Of a stretch of DNA of 47,199 nt, positions 43,532 through 47,199 are shown piece after piece. The stretch is taken from the NCBI GenBank assembly GCA_900317305.1, contig ONGG01000039.1:1-47199 (forward strand). The letters are read 5' to 3'. The position numbers and the translations under genes were made by a program. Source of the DNA: an uncultured Prevotellaceae bacterium. GTDB taxonomy: Bacteria; Bacteroidota; Bacteroidia; Bacteroidales; Bacteroidaceae. Position 1 is the stretch's first letter. The number at the start of each line of letters is the position of its first letter. The notes under the pieces are model-generated. The model was not told the DNA's origin, did no database searches, and saw nothing but the letters and a program-made list of their open reading frames with translations.

Positions 43532-44423
43532 GGTCTGCGTCCTTCTCTCGGCCTACAATGGCGAGCAGTTCATCGAAGAGCAGCTGCGCTCACTCCTCCA
43601 GCAAGAACAGGTGGAGGTGCAAATTCTGGTGCGCGACGACGGGTCGACCGACCGCACGCCAGAGATTCTCGACCGATGGCAGCGCGAGGAGCCGCTCCGC
43701 TGGTATGGCGGCGAGAACCTGGGATGGGCCATGAGTTTCATGCACCTGGTGTGCCATGCCCCAGAGGCCGACTACTATGCCTTCTGCGACCACGACGACA
43801 TCTGGCTGCCGGCAAAGTTGCGCGAGGCGGTGAAGAAACTGGAAGAGATGCCCGAGGGACGCAAGCTCTACTGCTCAAACATGAACTACTACCGGGATGG
43901 TGTGGACGAGGGACTGGTGAAGAAGGAAATGCCCTGTCACGACATCCACACCGCCATGGTGCGCAACATCACGGCTGGCTGCACGATGGTCTTCAACAGG
44001 CAGTTGCAACAGGCCATCAGCAATCATCCGCCCGTGGCGGTCTTCGCCCACGACTACTGGGTCTACCAAGTGGCCATGGCCACCGGCCAGGTGTACTACG
44101 ACCCACGCTCCTTCATCCTCTACCGTCAGCATGCCCACAACCAGATTGGAGAGAAGCGCTCGTGGAGAGAGGTGTGGGGCCGCAGGATGAAGACGATGGG
44201 CAGTCTGCGCCAGCAGCACGACCGCGAGGAGTTGGCCAAGCAATTGCTTGCCTGCCATGCCAGCGAGATGAGCACAGAGAACCGTGAAGCCGTAGAGAAG
44301 ATGGCCCATTACAACGAAAGCCTAGGCCATCGGCTCAGCCTGTTTTTCGACCGCCGCTATACAATGGGCCGGCTGTCGAACGACTTATGGCTACGCCTGA
44401 GAATCCTTTTGGGAATAGTATGA
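43524..44423 (+). CDS. Family 2 glycosyltransferase (second)
   Basis: This 299-residue GT-A enzyme begins KVCVLLSAYNGEQFIEEQLR, with VRDDGSTDRTPEIL and FCDHDDIWLPAK as the nucleotide- and metal-binding acidic motifs. The C-terminal part has the LYRQHAHNQIGEK segment also seen in the first GT2 of the locus, so the two are paralogues of the rhamnosyltransferase-like type. It adds a sugar to the lipid-linked unit. It is the last plus-strand gene of the operon and meets the GT4 gene tail to tail with five bases between them. Confidence 0.9.
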   Translation: MAKVCVLLSAYNGEQFIEEQLRSLLQQEQVEVQILVRDDGSTDRTPEILDRWQREEPLRWYGGENLGWAMSFMHLVCHAPEADYYAFCDHDDIWLPAKLREAVKKLEEMPEGRKLYCSNMNYYRDGVDEGLVKKEMPCHDIHTAMVRNITAGCTMVFNRQLQQAISNHPPVAVFAHDYWVYQVAMATGQVYYDPRSFILYRQHAHNQIGEKRSWREVWGRRMKTMGSLRQQHDREELAKQLLACHASEMSTENREAVEKMAHYNESLGHRLSLFFDRRYTMGRLSNDLWLRLRILLGIV

Positions 44424-44428
44424 TGAGA

Positions 44429-45577
44429 TTATAATTCGCGCTCTATCTGTGCGAAGAAAGCCTTCAGTTTCTCGTCCACCACAAAGGGCTGGTAGTCGGC
44501 GGCCTTCTCAAAATTGCGCCGTGCCTGCCCGAGCATCTTCTCCTGGTCGAACGACGCCACCACGCGCACGATATCCTCCACGCTCTTTCGCCGAGTGATG
44601 AATTCGGGCTCCACCATCTCGGGCATGCCGCCGGTATTGCTCACCACCACGGGCATGGCCCTGCTCATGGCCTCGGCCACGGCGCGCGGCAGGCCCTCCT
44701 GCAGGCTCGGCTGTATGTAGATGTCGGTGTCGTCCATCCACTGGAGCACCTCCTGCCGGCTTTTCCTTCCAAGGAAGAAGGCGCGCTCTGCCACCCCACA
44801 ATGCCTGGCCAACTGGCGCAGATGGGTGCCCTCACCCTCACCTATCATATAATACTCCACGTCGAGCCCTTTCTCCAACAAGGCGGGCATGGCCTGTATC
44901 ACGAACTGCTGGCCCTTGAACCCCACGTCGAGATGGCCCACGGTGAGCAGTCTCACCTTTTTGCCTTGTGTCTCGATTCTCTGCCGACGGGCCTGGAGCG
45001 TAGCGTCGCTGAGCGGGTCGATGTTGGTGTCGGTGCAACCCAACGACTTTCCGTGAGTGGGATAGCGGCGCTGCAGGAACTGCTCGGTGACATACCACAC
45101 ATAGTCGGAATGGAGCACGGTACGCTTGGTCTCGTAGAAGAAGATAGGGGCCATCGCACGGGCTTTCCAGTTGCGGTGGTGCCACATGCCATCCCAGATG
45201 CAAGCCACGAGAAAAGTCATGTATTTCTTGTGATGCCGGTGGGCGATGGTCAGCGCCAGGTCGCCCACGGTGGCGGGGATATAGCCTATCACCAGGTCAA
45301 CCTTGGCGACGAACTGCTCTATCAGGTCGCGGTTGCGGCCTCGTTTCAGGTAGCGGGTCTTCAGGTTGCTCTCGTTGTCGAGGAAAGCCACGTGGTCGTC
45401 GGCCAGATCGGTCAGGCAGTCGACGGGCTGGCACGACTTCCCCTCGTAATTGTAACAGCACACAAACAGTTCGCCCATCATCTCAAAACGCCTTATGGTA
45501 GACGAAAGGGCAAACTCGCAGTACACCTTTCCATCTCTCTTCTCGAGCAACTGTTTGGTCACCAAAAGTATTCTCAT
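44429..45577 (-). CDS. Family 4 glycosyltransferase
   Basis: This 382-residue GT-B enzyme has a variable N-terminal acceptor domain beginning MRILLVTKQLLEKRDGK. The GT4 C-terminal domain contains LLTVGHLDVGFKGQQFVIQA, the YMIGEGEG strand, and the donor-binding loop IQPSLQEGLPRAVAEAMSRA with the E-x7-E motif. It transfers a nucleotide-activated sugar, retaining configuration, to the lipid-linked intermediate. It shares the minus strand with the WecA-like gene just upstream, with only seven bases between them, so they form a second small operon of the locus. Confidence 0.9.
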   Translation of the reverse strand: MRILLVTKQLLEKRDGKVYCEFALSSTIRRFEMMGELFVCCYNYEGKSCQPVDCLTDLADDHVAFLDNESNLKTRYLKRGRNRDLIEQFVAKVDLVIGYIPATVGDLALTIAHRHHKKYMTFLVACIWDGMWHHRNWKARAMAPIFFYETKRTVLHSDYVWYVTEQFLQRRYPTHGKSLGCTDTNIDPLSDATLQARRQRIETQGKKVRLLTVGHLDVGFKGQQFVIQAMPALLEKGLDVEYYMIGEGEGTHLRQLARHCGVAERAFFLGRKSRQEVLQWMDDTDIYIQPSLQEGLPRAVAEAMSRAMPVVVSNTGGMPEMVEPEFITRRKSVEDIVRVVASFDQEKMLGQARRNFEKAADYQPFVVDEKLKAFFAQIEREL

Positions 45578-45584
45578 AACGGCA

Positions 45585-46709
45585 TCAGTTATTCTCTAAC
45601 ACCACAAAAGGCAACTGGTCGTTCTGCAAGACAGCCTTGTTCACCATGTAGTTGAACAAGAAGAACAGCACCACGTCTATCAGCAGGGTATAGGTCATGC
45701 CCAGGTTGCAGATAATAGTGAGGAGCGTGTTGAGCAGCGTGTACGACACGGCCAGGAGCAGGATGCAGACCAATGCATGGTGCTGGCTCAGGCCGGTGCG
45801 CATCAGCTTGTGGTGGATGTGGTTCTTGTCGGCATCGAACAGCGGACGGCGCTTGCGCAGGCGCATGATCACCACCCTCACCACGTCGAACATCGGGACG
45901 ATGAGCATCGTGATCGATATCATCAGGCCGTCTTTGTGATAGGGCATCACCTCGGGGTTATACATCGCATACTTCACGAAGAGGAAGCCGAGGATGAACC
46001 CGAGGGTGAGGCTGCCCGAGTCGCCCATGAATATCTTCCGGTTCTTCGACGGGTTGCCCCAGATATTGAAATAGAGGTAGGAGAGCAGCACACCCATCAG
46101 TCCGGCTATCAAGATGGAATAGGTGAAGATGCCCTCGTAGAGGAAACAGTAGAGGAAACCACAGAGCGCGAGGAACGACAGGCCGCCGGCCAGTCCGTCG
46201 ATGCCGTCAATCAGGTTGATGGCATTGTCGATGAACACGATGATGAACACCGTGAAAGGTGCGCCAAACCAGAAAGGTATCTCCTGTATGCCCAGAAAAC
46301 CATAAAGGTTGTTGATATAGAGGCCCGAGAACGGCAGCAGCGAGGCGGCGATAATCTGCACCACGAACTTGGTCTGCGCATTCAGGCCTATCAGGTCGTC
46401 GACGATGCCCACACCATAGATGAGCAGCAGACTGATGAAGAAGCAGCAGGTCCAGGTGCTCACCGTCACCTGATTGGTGTCGGTCATCTTGTTCATAATT
46501 GCCACGGCAAGGATAAACGCCACCAGCATACTGGGCATGAAACTGATGCCGCCCAGGCGGGGAACAGCGTTCTTGTGCACCTTGCGCGCGTTGGGAATGT
46601 CGTAGAGATTCTTGCGCTTGCAAAAATCCAGAATCTGAGGTATCATCAGCAAGCCGCAGAGCGCGCTGACGACCATGGCCATAAAGGTAAGGACAATATA
46701 ATGAGACAT
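45585..46709 (-). CDS. WecA/MraY-family undecaprenyl-phosphate phosphosugar transferase
   Basis: This 374-residue polytopic enzyme transfers a HexNAc-1-phosphate to undecaprenyl phosphate. The family motifs are in order: KRKNLYDIPNARKVHK, VGIVDDLIGL (metal-binding Asp pair), NAINLIDGIDGLAGG, MGDSGSLTLGFILGF and the HIHHKLMRTGLS histidine motif near the C-terminus. This is the WecA branch rather than MraY. The locus thus has two potential initiating enzymes, this and the WbaP/EpsL-type at 34699. It is the first gene of a minus-strand pair with the GT4. About 110 bases of AT-rich leader lie upstream, then the repeat array; no convincing -7 box is seen. Confidence 0.92.
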   Translation of the reverse strand: MSHYIVLTFMAMVVSALCGLLMIPQILDFCKRKNLYDIPNARKVHKNAVPRLGGISFMPSMLVAFILAVAIMNKMTDTNQVTVSTWTCCFFISLLLIYGVGIVDDLIGLNAQTKFVVQIIAASLLPFSGLYINNLYGFLGIQEIPFWFGAPFTVFIIVFIDNAINLIDGIDGLAGGLSFLALCGFLYCFLYEGIFTYSILIAGLMGVLLSYLYFNIWGNPSKNRKIFMGDSGSLTLGFILGFLFVKYAMYNPEVMPYHKDGLMISITMLIVPMFDVVRVVIMRLRKRRPLFDADKNHIHHKLMRTGLSQHHALVCILLLAVSYTLLNTLLTIICNLGMTYTLLIDVVLFFLFNYMVNKAVLQNDQLPFVVLENN

Positions 46710-46823
46710 TATTATTCTTTGAATGATTTGTTTCCTCTTCTATATAACTCTGCCCTATTATTAATATTGTGCAACAGCCCAATTTTTTGAATCAATCGGT
46801 GATTTTGTTTTCGCTCACCTTGC

Positions 46824-47100
46824 ACTACCTTTGCGGCTGCGCCGCGAAGGTAGGATGCGCCTCAACAATGCCAAACAAAATACTTTGTCTTTTGTTTTGC
46901 ATTGTCTTCGGCTTTCACTACTTTGCCGCTGCGCCGCGAAGGTAGGATGCGCCTCAACAATGCCAAACAAAATACTTCGTCTTTTGTTTTTCGCTCGGCT
47001 TGCACTACTTTGCGGCTGCGCCGCGAAGGTAGGATGCGCCTCAACAATGCCAAACAAAATACTTCGTCTTTTGTTTTGCATTGTCTTCGGCTTTCACTAC
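46824..47100. repeat. Three-copy tandem repeat with two hairpins per unit
   Basis: Near-identical units begin at about 46824, 46917 and 47004 (87-93 bp each), and a fourth starts at about 47096 but breaks off. Each unit has a GC hairpin, GCGGCTGCGCCGC (CCGCTGCGCCGC in copy two), then an inverted repeat pairing AACAATGCCAAACAAAA with TTTTGTTTTGCATTGT in copies one and three. The linker alternates between GCATTGTCTTCGGCTTTCAC and TCGCTCGGCTTGCAC. Frames through it are shadows. The remaining bases to 47199 contain nothing I can identify. It lies upstream of the WecA-like gene and may be regulatory or a REP-like mobile repeat. Confidence 0.88.
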
Positions 47101-47199
47101 CTTTCCTCTATAAATAGTAAACAAATTGCCCCGCAGAAGTAACTAAACACTTATAATCTGTTGATATAGAGGCATACCCATCCCAAGCACGGCATCGCA

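Noticed and set aside
46824-47100. CRISPR array
   Set aside because: The whole 87-93-bp unit is repeated including would-be spacers, hairpins are long, and no cas genes are present.

Overview
The window looks like a chromosomal segment of a Bacteroidales bacterium, most likely Prevotellaceae. Genes are preceded by the Bacteroidetes -7 box TAnnTTTG, one secreted esterase ends in a type IX secretion-like sorting tail, and DUF418, DUF3853, SLBB-type Wza and a tmRNA tag ending in ALAA are all typical of the group. The host-like flanks are moderately GC-rich. The middle (about 11.36-31.16 kb) is visibly AT-rich and mobile.

Left flank (1-11.3 kb): a calcium-type P-type ATPase (-), a secreted GH13 glucosidase/amylase-like enzyme (+), a secreted CE1-type esterase with a sorting tail (-), a DUF418 membrane protein (+) and a secreted carboxypeptidase-regulatory-like domain protein (-). 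They are followed by gene debris: an ABC-2 permease tail and an alpha/beta-hydrolase head with an in-frame stop, joined to an unrelated tail.

Middle: an integrative mobilizable element of about 19.8 kb sits in the 3' end of the tmRNA gene. A 17-bp core occurs at 11363-11379 and again at 31146-31162, where it overlaps the tmRNA 3' end. The element carries a tyrosine integrase, a nonsense-interrupted IS982-family insertion sequence, and a four-gene defence-like block on the minus strand. That block is an AlbA/Schlafen-type ATP-binding regulator, an AlbA_2-DUF2971 fusion, HamA, and a frameshifted HamB; the last two form a Hachiman system. Next come a TlpA-like thiol-disulfide protein and a scar fusing the 3' ends of guaA and of a TonB-dependent receptor. 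The rest is a mobility/replication module: DUF3853, an HTH protein, relaxase MobB, MobC, a probable oriT, three families of short direct repeats, and a Rep_3-type initiator behind four iterons.

Right flank (31.15-47.2 kb): tmRNA, a secreted type B carboxylesterase, an MscS channel, then an exopolysaccharide/capsule locus. On the plus strand this has an initiating sugar transferase, SLBB export protein, Wzx flippase, GT2, two Wzz-like proteins, a Wzy-like polymerase and a second GT2. A GT4 glycosyltransferase and a WecA-like phosphosugar transferase face it on the minus strand. The window ends in a three-copy repeat array with strong hairpins.

The most interesting material is the Hachiman-associated block with its unusual AlbA_2-DUF2971 gene, the clean element boundaries with candidate integrase arm sites, and a tmRNA whose 5' acceptor strand does not match its 3' partner. 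Large open frames opposite the GC-rich genes are codon-bias shadows and are omitted.
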